A DNA stretch of 64,000 bases from Vicugna pacos (Eukaryota; Chordata; Mammalia; Artiodactyla; Camelidae), in the NCBI RefSeq assembly GCF_048564905.1, contig NW_027328878.1, forward strand, positions 248,001 through 312,000, given 5' to 3'. The notes beneath the pieces are model-generated. The model was not told the DNA's origin, searched no databases, and worked only from the letters and a program-made list of their open reading frames with translations. Position 1 is the stretch's first letter, and every line of letters begins with the position of its first letter. Positions 37,951 to 52,563 of this stretch are shown here, piece after piece. Position numbers and translations under genes: made by a program.

Positions 37951-40900
37951 AACCCCAGAATGTCTCACTTTATGGTGGAAGATAAACACAGCCTTGAAAT
38001 AGATGGAAGAAGTATTTCATGGAAATGATAAGATAGTGCAAATTGCAATGCTCCACTCATACAAAATATGTTGCAAATTAAGGGCCACAATGAAAGATAT
38101 ATATGAGATTATATAATGAAAAAGGGATCAATACTAAAATAGAGTATTACACTCATTAATTTATATATAGACCAACACCATAGATATTAAGTATATAAAG
38201 AAATATTAGTAGACATGAAGGAATCATTTGATTATAAAACAATAATAGTAGATGAATTTAACACCTCACTATTCTGATAGCCAGATTATCCAGAAAGAAT
38301 ATCTGTAAGGAAATAGAGTCTTAATATTATATTAGATCATTTGAACCTAACTGGGTTATTGGACACTGTATCAGAAAAGCAGAACACATAAACTTTTCAA
38401 GTGTGCACAGGATGTTATCTAAGGAATTAACCACAAATTATGTCATGAAAAGTGCCTCAGTTACTTTAAGCAAATATATATTACAGCAAGTAATTTTCCA
38501 TACACATAATCATGAAACAATGCATTAACTCTAGAAAGAAGAACAGGAAATGCACAAACATGTGATTAAACCACATGCTTTAAAATAATAAAATAAAACA
38601 AGGTCAATGAAGAAATTAAAGAGGTAATAATATCATACCTATAGACAAATTACAATGAAAACACAGCTTCATAAAATGTATGGGATAGAGCAGAGACAAA
38701 ACTATGAGGGAAGCTTAGAACAATTTAGGCCTCTACAAAGAAGAAAAATCTCACACAATGGGCCAAACATACCACCCAAAACAACTAGAAATAAGAGCAA
38801 ACAAATCCCAAAGTCATTAGAATGAGAAATCTTTAATTAGTAGGTTGAAAATAAATGAAATATAAATCAAAAAATTAGTTAAAATTCCTATAAACATGAG
38901 CTATTTTTTTCTTAAAAATATTAACACACTGGTAAGCATTTAGCCAGGCTTTTCAAGAAATACATAGAGTGGACCGAAACAAAATAAGAAATGAAACAGT
39001 AGAAATAATATCTTTTATTACAGAAATGCAAAAAAAGATTATGAAACACTATGAGCAGTTATGTGTCAACCAATTAGATGACCTAAAATTAATGGACACA
39101 TTTCTAGATACGTGCAGCCTACCAACACTGAATAAAGAGAAAACAGAAAACTTGAAAAGAGCAATCAGTATTAGTTAAATAAAATGTATAATTTTAAAAA
39201 CTCCCCAGGGACAAAATGCCTGGATGCCTTCACTAAAACCTCTTTCCCCCCAACTAGTTTAAAAAATGAAGGTGAAAGGACAATTTCCAATGTTATTCTA
39301 TGAGGCCACCATTACCCTGATAACAAATCCAAAGACACAACAAAGAAAAAAAGAAAATGAAAAGCCAATATCTTTGATGAATATACATTGAAAAATCCTC
39401 AAAAAACATCAGCAAATTAATCCAGCAATACATAGAAAGGATTATACACGATGATCAGTTGGATTCCTTTCAGAGTCACAAGGATGGTTCAACATACACA
39501 ACTCCATCAGCGTGACACTTATCTAATAAAGGAAGAAAAAAAATCCACAGGACCTTGTCAATACACAGAGAAAAAGTATTTGACACAATTCAACATACAT
39601 TCATGACCAGAACTCTCATGAAAGTGAGTAAAATGGGAACATCTCTCAGCATAGTAAAGGCCATTTATAGCAAATTATAGTACTCAGGGGTATAAGCTGA
39701 AAACCTCCTGGGTAAATTCGGGAACAAGACAAGGACTCCTACTCTCACCACTTCTGTTCCATAGTAATACAATAAAGGAAAAGGAAAAGAAAAAGAAGTA
39801 AAGGAAACACAAAATGGAAAGAAAGAAGCAAAATTATCACCAGTAATGATGGCATAACAATCTACACAGAGAGTCCTAAGGGCTCCACACTGACTGTTAT
39901 GAATAATAAATAATTTCAGCAAGGGAGCAGGGTACAAGATTAATATAAAGAAGTCTCTTGCATTTCTACACATTATACTTGAGATACCCTAAAAAGGACG
40001 TTGAAAGAAATACTGTATAAAATCCCATTCCCTGGAATATCTTAGAATAAATGTAACCACATATGTGAAAAAACTACACACTAAAAATTATAAAAAATTA
40101 ACAAAGTATTTAAAAATGATTCAAAGAAATGGAAAGATGTCTTCTCCTCTTGGATTAAAAGAGTTCATATTGTTAGCATGACCGTAATACACAAAGAAAC
40201 CTACAGATTTCGTGCAAAAAATGTTATGAAGTTGTAGAATTTTCCAAAGAAGCAGAAAAAATAATTCTAAGTTTTACATGAAATCATTAAAAATTGCCAA
40301 AATGCTCTTAAAAAAACAACAAATCTGGAGATAAAACCCTCCCAGGTACCTTACTGTACTACAAACCTACAGTAATAAAAACAGCATGGCATTGGCACAA
40401 AGATATAATCAATAAAAACAGAGAGCCTAGAAACAATTCCACACACCTATGAGCAATGAATCTATGATAAAAAAGGCAAAAGTATACAATGGAGGAAAGA
40501 CAGTCTCGTCAATGGGTGGTGTTGGGAAAGCTGGACATCTACATGCAAAGCAGTGAAATGAGAGCATTCCCTGACATCATATACAAAAATAAACTACAAG
40601 TGTATTAACTACTTAAATGTAAGACCTGATAGTATAAAACTGCTAGAAGTGATATAGGTGATACCCTTTTGGATATATATCATAGGATTATTTTCTTTTA
40701 TCAGTCTCCTAGGCAAAAGAAACAAAAGCAAGAATAAGCAAGTGAGACCTAAACAAACTTGAAAACTTCTGCACAGCTAAGGACACAATGAATTAAATGA
40801 AAACACTGCTTGTGTAATTGGAGAACATTTTGGCAAACAATGCAAGTGACCAGGGTTTAATAGATGTAGGTTAATAGATGTAACATGGATTTAGGTTACA

Positions 40901-42003
40901 CGACTCAATTTGAAAAGCAAAATCCCAATCAAAAATAAGAGCATAGTAACTGAGTTAATAATTTTCCAAAGAAAACTTACAGATGAGTAATGGTCAGGTG
41001 ATAAAAATGCTCAACATTGCTAATTATTAGGTAATTGCAAATCAAAACCACAATGAGGTATCACTTCACACTGGTCAAACGGCTATTATCAAAAAGTCTA
41101 CAAATGGAAAGTGTTGGAGACAATGTGGAGGTTTAAGAAATCTCTTGTATACGCTTTGTAGGAATGTAAATTGATAAAGCTTCTATGGAAAACAGTATTC
41201 AGATTTCTTTAAAACCTAAAACAGAACTACCATATGAAACACTAATTCCTCTCCTAGAAAAAATCTGGGGAAAGATCCCTAAATTGAGAAGAACCAATGT
41301 TCACAACAGCACTGTTTTTATCATGCAAGACTGGGAAGGAATCCAAGGGTCCACAGTGCAGTATGGACTTAAGAAGATATGATGATTCTATAAATATGCA
41401 ATGGAATATTAGTCAGCCATGAGAAAGTATAACACATTGCTATTTCAGCATCCTGAATGGACTTAGTAAATATTGTGCTTAGTGAAGAAACTTAGTCAAA
41501 GACAAAAGTATATAATATAATTTATATGTGGAATTTTAAGAATAACAAATATCTATGTACATCTATCTATAGATATCTATTGATAGATGACAGATAAATA
41601 GAAGGATAGATACACAGACACATGGTAGATAGATAGATAGATAAATAGATAGATAGATTGATTGATTGATAGAGACATGGTAGATAAATAGACATATTAG
41701 ATAGGAAAGACTGAAACAGAATGAAAGATATGGGAAAAAATTTATGTTTACCAAAGTGGAAGGGAAGGACAATTTTAAGGTACAATATTGAGAGATATAA
41801 TGTAGTATACATAAAGGAGAGAAGCAACAAGTATAATCTGTATAGATCAGGGAATTATTCAAAATAACTTATAATAATTGAATGTTAAAAGTATTGTAAT
41901 AATTTATAATGCAATATAATCCACAAAGTGGTTGGAATCTCTATGCTGTCCATCTGAAACTACACAATATAGCACATCTAATCTACTTCAAATAAAAATA
42001 AAA
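37951..42003 (+). mobile_element. L1, plus-strand ORF2 part and 3' end (copy B)
   Basis: Copy B counterpart of 3,196-7,270. It is head to head with the minus-strand L1. Decayed ORF2 with frames such as 38,969-39,178, ending in an AATAAAAATAAAAC-type tail near 42,000. Confidence 0.85.
41625..41671 (+). repeat. GATA/GATT microsatellite (copy B)
   Basis: GATA units followed by GATT units, within the L1 3' part. Diverged in length and unit from the copy A locus at 6,890. Confidence 0.9.
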
Positions 42004-42014
42004 CATCTCATGTA

Positions 42015-43980
42015 TAGTTTAGTCCTTTTTCCACTGATAGCAGTTTCCTTTCATATTGATTTATTTTTACTCATTATCTTTTATGATTACTCTCTCAAAT
42101 AATTTCTTTTACTCTTGTGAACATGTTACCAGTTTGATGTATATATATTTATTGCCCCTGATTTCCAATTTTTCTCTCTTTAATCCATAAAGTATAGTAG
42201 CATTTAAGAATATACCCAAAGAAACAGTTGTAAATTTCTCGTGGTGTCTGCTTAGCATTTTGTCCAATGTTTTGCATATTTTGGCCATTTTAAATTTATT
42301 AGAAGAGCTCTTTTTTGAACCCCGTGTAAGTTGTCTCAGTTTTATTTTTTTCATCTCATTCAGGATTTGTTTGTCTGGTAAAGTCTTTATTTTCACTTTG
42401 TATCTAAGTGATAACTGTGCAAGGTAGAGTATTCTTGGGTGAGAGATTTCTTCTATCAGTAGTTTGAAAATGCCATTTAATTTACCGTTGGCCGATGTTT
42501 TCTTCTGAGAAATCTGCTGAAAGTCTAATGGGGTTCCTTTGTAGCTTATCATAACATTTTTGGCTGCCTTTAAAATTTTACTCTGTCATTGACTAGCCAA
42601 TTTGCATATGACGTATCTTGAAGGAGTTCTCTTTACCTTAAAGTTATTGGTGTTTTGTTGGCTCACGGACTTGTATATCAGTTCCTTACACAGGTTCAGG
42701 AAGTTATCAACTATTACTTCTTTAAATAAACCATCAGCTAACTTCCAATTTTCTTCTTCCTCCAGGATTTCACTCTAAAGTGCATTTCCTGAAGAAGTCT
42801 GATGGCTAATGTAGAATTTCCTCACTTTTTAATATCTTGTAACTCTGCGCTCCTCTATCATTTTTAGTTTTGTTATGGTGAGTTTGCTAAACTCACTTCC
42901 ACAAAGGCAGTCTGCTCCCAATGCTGCCTGTTGCTTTCTTCATCTCAGATATTAACTTCATCTGGTCCTCCAATAATGTTTGGATATTTTTTAGTTCCAG
43001 TCTCTTTGGTAATGTATTACTTTTCAGCATTTAATTTATTGATAAACTCACTAAACTGCTATCTGAGTTTTGTTTTTGTATTGAGTTACTATATGACACC
43101 TATTTGGATTCTCTATTAATTATATGGCAATATACCATGACTATAAGTTTGTTTGATGCCGGGTTGACATTGTGTGTGTGTGTGTGTGTGTATTCGTGTG
43201 TGTCTTTGCCTGTTTCGGTGTCTATCCCTGTGTATCTATGTGTGTGCGTGCACTATGTTACTGTGATTGGTCATGATCTTGGTAAATAATTGCTCTGATG
43301 ACACTAAATAACACTTCTGGAGTTGGAGCCCTTACTTTTGTTTTCTGGTAGTTTGCAATATTGCTCAATTTTGGGTTTTAATTACCTGAGCTACCTCTGA
43401 TAATATTTCAAAATGGCACTTTCCTGTCACTACAGTCTGCATAAAAGATGTGCTTTCATTGTCACTTCTTAGACTTCTCTGGTAGTTAATGCCACTGCAG
43501 TCACTGGTATGGTGAACCATTCCTTTTATCTGATATCCCTTGAGACTCAGTTTACACATTGAGGAAAGGTGTAAAGACAGGTGGGTATTTGGAATCAGGC
43601 AAGTGCCTTTCCCATATCCAGTTTTGCAAGATAACTTGTCTCCACCAATCTGAAGGGGGGGTTAGGACAGTGTCATGAATGTCTGAGTGTCTGAAGGATG
43701 GAATTTCTGTCTCCATTGTGGCTCCCTCCAAGTTACCTGTGACCATGAGTGCTGGTGCAGTTGGATGCCGAAGCTGTGTGAACCACTGAGACTCTGTTTC
43801 TCCTGGGTTCTCTAAGCCTGTGGGCTCAGACACCCTAGTCAGTGGACCTTGGATGCAGGCACCTAAACTGCTCTTCCCTCAGTTGAGCCTCCTTTATGTG
43901 TTTTAGCCCACCAAACTTCAGCTGTACATATGATTTCTGGAGTATTGTTTTATGTTGTAGTTATTTTTGTTGAGATGTGA
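42015..43980 (-). mobile_element. Older L1 fragment, ORF1 region and 5' part, minus strand (copy B)
   Basis: Counterpart of 7,285-9,240. The minus frame 42,109-42,552 (147 codons) is the longest open stretch, but it is frame-broken in copy A and has no recognisable domain, so it is taken as part of the L1 remnant. Confidence 0.6.
43170..43252 (+). repeat. TG-rich microsatellite (copy B)
   Basis: A clean (TG)n run to about 43,191, then TG-rich imperfect sequence. Counterpart of 8,430-8,520. Confidence 0.9.
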
Positions 43981-44199
43981 ACTTTTTACTGACTGTAGAT
44001 TTAAAGGGAGAGACAAAAATAGTTTAAATTTATGTCACTTTTGTCAAAGTATATATTTTTCATTTAAAAACTTAAATTCTAATTAGGACATTATAAGAAC
44101 AGTAAAGAAAGTGAACAAATCACCTCCCTTAATGTCATATTACTACAAAATATTTTGATTTTCCTGGGTTATTTTGTTCATTGTTTTTCCCACATGCAA

Positions 44200-45800
44200 G
44201 CACATTTTACTAAAATATATGCCTATAATCTCTTTAAAATCATTTAAATTATTAAAATATTTCTCTGTGCTGAAAATATAGCCCTGTTACTTCTCTAATT
44301 TACAACTGGTAGCTTGCATATTTCTATCTTCAACATCCTTCTTGTCTGTCCCCAAAGGAAATCACTACTTGGTACACTGCACATATATAAGTGATTCTGT
44401 TCCTGTTTCTTTATGATTATTTCTCTTATATCTTTAGTTTCCTCATATAAGTGATAACTTACAGTGTTTCTCTCCGTATGACTTATTTTCATATGTACAA
44501 CACTCTTTGGGTCCAGTCACATTTTTTCAAATGGAAGAAATTTATTTTTTGATATGACAATGACTAAGTATTTATTATGTTATCTATATCTCACATCTAC
44601 TTCAGCCAATCATCTGTTGATGGGCAGTTGAGTTGTGCATCTATCCTTGGCTATTTTAAATGAAGATGTTAATAACAATGGGGGTAATATATCCTTTAAA
44701 GTTAATGTTTTCATGTTTTTACAGATTTATGTCAAAAACTGGAATTGCTGCAACATATATTGCTTTTATTTATAGTTTTCTGTGCACTGTTTATACTTTT
44801 ATAATAGTGGATGCATCAATTTATGTTTCCACCAACTGTGTACCTGGGTTCCCTTTTATCGACATTCTTATTAATGTTTGTCATTTGAAGTCTTTTTAAA
44901 TAGCCATTTTGGTTGCTGTGGATTATATTTCATTCTGGTTATGATTTAGATCTCCTAATGAATAGCAACGTTATGTTTCTTTTTTGTGAATGTAAATCAC
45001 CCTCATATCTAATTTTGAAAATTTTCCATGAAAATCCTTAAAATATTGAGGCCTGTGTTTTAAAATATTGGGACTAATATGCTACATATATACTATGGAT
45101 ATTAACACCTTTTTGTTCTCATTGACTGAAATTATTCCTTCTATTCTGTGTGTTGTCATATGTCTTGTAGAAGGTTTCCTTTACACTGCAAAAGCTTTTG
45201 CACTTCACACATATACAAGAAGTAGAATCCCTGTATCACGTAGTACATCTAATTTCTCCTACATAAACTTAAAACTATTGTTGATAATTTTCCTTTCCTT
45301 TACTTTTTTTTTACTTAGGAGACAGATCACCAATAAATATTGGTATGATTTATCTCAAAGTCAATTCTTCTCATGTTTTTGGTCAGAAATTGTATAGTTT
45401 CAGGTTTTACAATTAGGAAATTGATCCATTTTTATCTTATTTTGTATTCTATGGAAGGAAGTGCTCATACATCTTCCTTTTACTTGTACTGTCCAGTTTT
45501 CCCAGAATTACTTGTTGAAGAGACTGCTTTTTTTCCATTGTATACTCTTGCCACCTTTATTGTAGACTAATTGACCATATGTGTGTGGGTTCATTTTCGG
45601 ACTCTTTATTTTGTTCCAGTGATTTATGTGTCTCTTTTAGTGATATATTTTGATGTTTTGATTACTGTAGCTTTGTAGTACATTATAAACACAGGGAGGA
45701 TAATACCTACAGTGTTGTACGTTTTTCAATGATAATCTTAGAAAATTTGGTTCTTTCCTATTTTTGTATAAATTTTATTATTTTTCTCCTTGTTTTTAGA
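44200..45800 (-). mobile_element. L1 fragment, 3' UTR and ORF2 C-terminal part, minus strand (copy B)
   Basis: Counterpart of 9,480-11,085, same order and orientation, facing the plus-strand L1 at 45,805. Confidence 0.75.
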
Positions 45801-45804
45801 AGAA

Positions 45805-48800
45805 ACGTATGGATTCTGTGAGAATAGAAATTTATTAAATGTAAAAACCTAACAAAAATAGTAAAATGTGGAGGACAAATCATACAATATTAAACAACCA
45901 ATGGATTGCAGTAAAAATCAAAGGAAATATATATATAGAAAAATGACAACAAAAACAAAGTCCATGGGGTATAGCAAAAACAGTATTAATAGGGATGCTT
46001 ATAGCAAAATAATACCACTTATACAAATAAGAAACATCTCTCTCTTATAACATAATCTTACAAACAAATGATGTAGCAAAATAAGAATAAAATTGTTAGT
46101 AGAAGGAAAGACAGCTGAAAGGTCAGAACATAAATAAATAAAATAATGATTAAAAATAGAAACATTCAATCAAACTAAGTAATGGCTTTTGAAAGATAAA
46201 TAAAATTGATAAACTTTAACCACACTCATGAGAAAAAAAGAGTACAGGTTAATAAGCTCAGAAATAAATGAGAAGTTACAGCTTATATCAAAGAAATACA
46301 AATCATCATAGGAAGATACAAGAAATTATATGTAAATAAAATGGAAACCCTAGAAGAAATATACAATTTCTGAGAAAGACATAATCTCCAGGATTGAATG
46401 AGAAATAGAAAATATGAACAGATTTCCACTAATGAAATTGAATAAATAATTAAACAAAATCTCCCAAGAAACAAAATTCCATGCCTAGACAACTTCACAG
46501 GTGAATTCTGCCAAACATTTAGAGAAGAGCTATCACCTATCCTTCTCTTAGAATTTCAAAAATTTGCAGACGAAGGAAGGCTTCCTACCCCAACTTTCTG
46601 TATCACACTACTACTAAAACTGGAACAAATACCTCAAAAAATTACTGGTTAAATACTACCGATAAGCATTGATGTAAAAGCATCACTGAAATGTTAGCAA
46701 AGCAAAAAATACATTAACAGGATTATATATTATGATAAAGTCAATTTTAATCCAGGGATGCAAAAGTGATTCATTACCTATAAATTAATCAGTATGATAC
46801 ACCACACTACAAATTAAAGTATAAAAATTATATAGTCGCATCAATAGAGTCATAAAACTTTTTGACAATTCATTAACTATTTAAGATTATATTTCTCCTC
46901 AAATTGGCCATGAGGAAACATACCTGAACACAGTTAAGGTCATATATGTCAAGAACTCAGCTAACATGACCCTCACTGATTAAAAGCTGAAAGCATCTCC
47001 TGTAAGAGCAGTAAGAAGACAACAATGCTCACTCTTACCACTTTTATTCAGTATACTATTGGAAATTCTAGCCATAGCTATCCAAAATAAATGGAAATAT
47101 TATATAGCTAAATTAGAATAGGAGTAAAAGTATCTGTATGCAGATGACATACTTTAAACAGAAATCCTTTAGATTGCACCTCAAAACTACTAGGGCTTAT
47201 CAATGCATTTGGTAAAATTTCAGAATGTAAAATTAACATAAAGAAATCTTGCATTTCTACACACTAACAACAAGCTAACAGATAGAGAAAGTGAGGGAAC
47301 TGTCTCATTTACAGTTGCATTACAAAAAGCAAAATCTAGAAATATATCCATCCAAGGAGGTAAAATTCCTGTACACAGAAATCTATAAAATATTTATAAC
47401 AGAAATTGAATACAATACAAACACATGAAAGGTTATACTGTGTTCATTGATGAGGAAAATATATTGTTTAAATGACAGTACTAGCCAAGAAAATACATTA
47501 ATTAAATTCAGTGCCTATCAAAATACCAAGGGCATTTTCTGAATTTACAATAAATAATTCTAAAATTTACATGTAAACACAAAAGTGTTGAAATCACAAA
47601 AGAAAAGAAAAGAAAAGAAGAGGAAAAACAATAAACAGAATCATATTTGACAAAGAAGAAAGAGGATGTATCATTTTCCCTTATTTAAAACTATAATACA
47701 AAGCTACAATCATAAAAAGAATATGGTAGTGCACACAAAAAAAGAAAATAATTTAACACAAAAATGCCTGAAAATGAAATCAGACAGTTATGGTCATTTA
47801 GCCCATTACATAAAATGAATATACAGTGGGGAAAGTTAGTCAACAGGCATAAGAAACTGGTAAACATCAATAACCATCAGAAAAATGCAAGTCCAAAACA
47901 CAAAAAGATTTTATGTCATTCCTGTCAGAATGAATATTATCAAAAAAGAAACCAAAGTTAAGTGTTGGTGAGGATGTAAGGAAATAAAACCCTGATGCAC
48001 TGCTGAAGTGAATGTAAATTTGTGCTGCCACTGTGGAAAACAGTATGCAGTTTTATATGAAAATAAAGAATGAATTATAATCCAACATTCCCATATCTGG
48101 ATACTTATTTCAAGAAAATAAAAACAATAACTAGAAAAGATAAATTCAAACATATATTAACTGCAGCATTATTTACAATAGAGAGGATATAGAAGCAAAT
48201 TTATTGTTCATCAATAGATGATGGATAAAGAAAATTTGTGTTTATAGTATATATATCTACAAACCTATATTTTTTATTTTTATATATTATAGACTTATCT
48301 ATCTATCTATCTATATCTATATCTATATATATATATGCACACCCACAGATAAAAATACAATGGGTTATTACTCAGCTATAAAAAGAATAACTTCTTCATT
48401 TGCAACAAATGGGTAGACCAAGATGGTATTATGCTAAGTGAAATAATTCAGAAACAGAATGAAAAATGCTGTATGATTTTACTCATATTTGGAATTTAAA
48501 AGAAATGTACATACCACAACAGAAAAGGAGATATAGATACACAAAGAAATAGGTTGTTCACAAGATGGAGGGAAATGGTGTGAGGAAAAAGAAATATTTG
48601 ACGAAAATTAAGAGAGAAATTTTTTAGTTGCAAATTTAATGAGTCAGGGGCAAGAAATGTGCTTTATGGGGAATAGAATATAACTATGAAATATCTTTAA
48701 AGAACAACATATCGTAACAAGATATATTCCAGTGATCAGTTTGAAATGTACTACAAATAGAAAAAAGCACGTTGTTTAAGAGGAACTAAAACAGTTTATA

Positions 48801-49205
48801 GATTAAAGTACACTTCAAAAACAAACATAGTTTTAGAAAAAAATTAGATTTGTAGCTAACAGAGGCAGGGGTTTGGAAAGGAGGATTTGATTAATGCACT
48901 CAAAAGCTACCAATCGCCACTTGTAAAATATATGTGTCCTAGGGATGCCCCATAATAACATGAAAATTACAATTAATACTGCTTTATGTTACATATCAAT
49001 GTTGTTAAGGGAGTAGACCCTAAGTTTTCTCATCACAACCAAAAGGCAAATTGTATCTCTTTAATATTGTATCTAAATGAGATAATGAATTCTCCCTAAA
49101 GTTGCTATGATATTTATTTCATGATACTTGTAAACCAAATCACTATCCTGTGCACCTAAACTTACACAATATTCTACACCAATTATATCTCAATAGAAGC
49201 AGAAG
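45805..49205 (+). mobile_element. L1, plus-strand ORF2 part and 3' end (copy B)
   Basis: Counterpart of 11,090-14,485. It ends near 49,200 with a CTCAATAGAAGC-type tail. Contains a CTAT/TA microsatellite at 48,296-48,337. Confidence 0.8.
48296..48337 (+). repeat. CTAT/TA microsatellite (copy B)
   Basis: ATCT units giving way to (TA)n. The copy A counterpart (13,551-13,612) is TA-rich with far fewer CTAT units, so the repeat expanded after the duplication or decayed in copy A. Confidence 0.85.
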
Positions 49206-52200
49206 GAAAAATGGAAATTCAATATTCACATATTCCCATGAAATTTCTCATGATTGCTTCTGCAGCAAGTAAACTTGAGTCATGATATAATTATCCTAGG
49301 TAAAGATACTCATAAATAAGTGATTCTAATAAATTATACATAAAGATACTAATAAAGTGAGTATTTTACAATGCCTTTAAATTTCTTCATGTTAACAGCC
49401 CACTGCTTCTGTAGGCATCAAAATTTCACACTGTGTATTCATCTGAGATTAGGGAATGGATACAAATGTAAAACTGGCTGCTCTTGCTGTGAGTGGTAAA
49501 GTTCACTGTCTCTGACAGATGGTCTCATCTCCCCGACAGCATCTGTAAGAAATGAACATGCGAGGTTGCTAAAATTCTCAGCATGGTAAAATCTCAGAAC
49601 TCCTAAAATTCTTAACTGTTTTGCACTGGGAATGCAATACTGACAAAGACTTGATTTTGGAAAACAATGTGGTGTTTTCTCATGGTTGCATTATGGGATG
49701 TGAGGATAATCCCTGAAATCCACAACAAAAATTCTTGCTCATGTGCTGGGCAAAGAAGTGTAAAAGTTCTGCATTATTAGGACTGAGGATGGCTTTCAAA
49801 ATGATGTCTATGCTCACTCTATTCCAGGTAGTACAAGGAAAGTAGGTAATTGCAATTTCTAGGTGAACGGGAGTAAGTCAGTGGTTCAGTCTCTTTAAAT
49901 TAGTCAAGGGGTGATCAAAGCCAAAATAAGATGTAACAAAAATGAGAAATAGAAGAAAATAGAAATTAGACATAAGCTTAAATTAAAAAGGAGACACGGT
50001 GCTGTGCTGGGCTCTGGGGACTGGAGAATGTATATGCCTCAGTCAAATTCAGGTGTTCAGTGGCTAGGCCCAAGCATCAGCTCGGGATTCAATGAACAAG
50101 TAACAATTAGTATACTGGGAGAAATATAATATTCCTCTCCCTGATCGGAAGAAAATCAGGTGGCTCAATGAAACTCTTAATTCACAGAGATTCTGCCAGA
50201 TGCAGAATAATAATTCACTGATGACTCTACTAAGACATAATTAGTTACTGCTTATAATCCATCATCACACACATACACAGTGGTAGACAGATTTGTAGTA
50301 TTTAGTGGGAAGAGTTCTGTGGGCAGAGCTCAGAGAATAGTTTTCAAATATCAGCCAACTTTTGTACTTTTGCCAATAGTAAGCTTTTCCCAGGTAGAAA
50401 ACTACAGTTGGGCAAACAGTATTCTTGTTTAGGAATTCTAATTTTGAAAGCATACTGTAGCTTTGACTTATCAGTATAGAACCTTGTTCAGAAGATCATG
50501 GTAAGACCCACTGTCTGATAAGGGAGCTGGAAACTAGCTGCTGAACCAGCCCATCTGAACCCCAGACTGCTAATGTAAGCAACAACATAGCCACCATCAG
50601 AGTTGAGCTGACAAACTTAAAAGCTTGATATTTCTGTTGTAGGAACAACCACTGTTGTCCAGGCACAGATCTCCTGCTGCAAGTGATCTCTTTTCTTCAC
50701 TTGGTAAAGGACATATTGGTGGGATGTTGCAAGAGCATTCCCTGACCCATTTGCCCTTTCTGCAGATTATCAAAAGCTTTCTTCACAACTGGTGACATAT
50801 TTTCAAGAGTCAATGTTGCCATTCCAGTCTTATCAGCTGACAATTTCTGCATGATTATGAGCAGAAGCGTTAGACACCCTGACGTTGCCTACAATTTTTC
50901 CAGCATTTCAGGGCATTTCACATTCTGAAAATGATTCACCTTTTATTTTAAATTAATGGGAAATAGTCAAAGTCTGCAATGAATATTATATATTTCCTAA
51001 TATCTGCAGAAATTTGGTAGTCATGCATTTGGACAAATTTATAATTCCACCACCCTCACCTCTTTCTAGTCCACACATTTTAGATTGCAATTTGATTACT
51101 GAATATGACCACCCCAACCAAGGATCTAGTACCTCTTAGATACTTCCTGTGTTATGGTTAGAAGGGGCACAATTTATGTGGGATGCATAAACCTTCATTA
51201 AATATTTGCAATAGCACTGTCTCTTCTGGACAAAGCTCTGATTCTAAGAAGTAACTTAATTAGAAGGCATTATGGTTATTAGTATGGGGAAGAGAATCAG
51301 CTATTTTGGGTTGGGTGGTTGATGAAGAGACAGGAAAAAATCCACCAAATATGAATGGAATGATTTAACCCTCTGGAGGCATGTATTAAGAAGAAAATAA
51401 TACTTTGTCTCCTGTACCTACCTCCACATACTGTCTTGAGTGACTAGTCCTTGGGCTAAGAAAAGAGCTAGATTGTGGTGAAGAGTAAAGACCATAGCGA
51501 AATAGTGTGAAAACCATGAGAGATATGTTGTATCAGGAAAGTAGATTTTGCTTAAATTCAACATGTATTTTTCATTCACTAAATTCTTAAATGCATCATG
51601 TGGCATGTGCTGTGCTTACTGTGCTGGTATCCAAGTTAGACATGTAAAGGCGGATAGACAGAAAATATCTGAAGGAGGTAGTTTCTGTACTGAGGCTGGC
51701 AAAGTCTAAGTAGGTAAAAGGAGGACACCCAAAGGCCAAGGGTGAGCTGGATCTAAAGTGGTGAGGTAGCAGCTAACATAGTTGACAAGCATTTGCCTGG
51801 ATGTATCTCAAGATACAGTGAAACATAAAGATATACCAAGGAAGGCAGATGCCAGATGTAGAACGAAATGACTAAACAAAGTTGACTTTGTGGGCTTAGA
51901 GTTGGAAAGGCATTAAGAGCCACCAAGACGACATAAGCTTGCCTTTGGCTGGAAAAAAATGCAAAATAAAGTATCGACTAGAAAATATAGTGTAGATTCT
52001 TGAGGGCAAAAATTAAAGCACCAATTGGAATGCTTTGGGAACAACACAAAGAAGACCATAGATAAAATTACTTCTTAAATTCTATCACATGCTGAATGTG
52101 CCATCTGAGACTACATCATGTGACCTTTATGATTCCAGGCATGACATAATAGAGACCATGAACCCAGGGCTGGTTCCTGCATTTATCTTCTGTTCCAACC

Positions 52201-52460
52201 CATCCTAACTTAACACTTTTAATACTTTCCAGGATGAACCAGAAACCACTTTGTACTTTTCCCTCTCTCCATGTTTTAGTCTTTTTCCAAATTCTTCCAT
52301 TTTCTCTACTTCCTTACAAGAAGTTATCTAAATTAACTCCCATATTGTTCCATCAAATGATCATGTAAATCAAATATCTCTTTTTTTCTTTAAATAGTAA
52401 CTAAGTCTCCCATTTAACTCTTAAAACTGTTTAAAAAAAAGGTTAATACAGGTACACATC
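49206..52460. other. Mostly non-L1 DNA 3' of HSFY (copy B)
   Basis: Counterpart of 14,486-17,740. No recognised gene. The unidentified coding-like remnant recurs at about 50,460-50,860 in a broken state. Confidence 0.6.
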
Positions 52461-52464
52461 TATG

Positions 52465-52470
52465 TTTATT
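52465..52470 (-). promoter_or_regulatory. Candidate HSFY polyadenylation signal (copy B)
   Basis: AATAAA on the minus strand, 94 bases past the HSFY stop at 52,564-52,566. Matches the site at 17,747 in copy A. Confidence 0.5.
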
Positions 52471-52563
52471 GTTCAAATAAGAAAATTGCAGATAGTTGTC
52501 GACATTTGCCAACATCAACTTTAATCTTTGTTTTCTTGCATAATCTTGTAGTCCTTTGGTAAA

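Noticed and set aside
42109-42552. 147-codon minus-strand open frame
   Set aside because: It lies in an old L1 fragment, the copy A equivalent is only partly open, and no domain is recognised.
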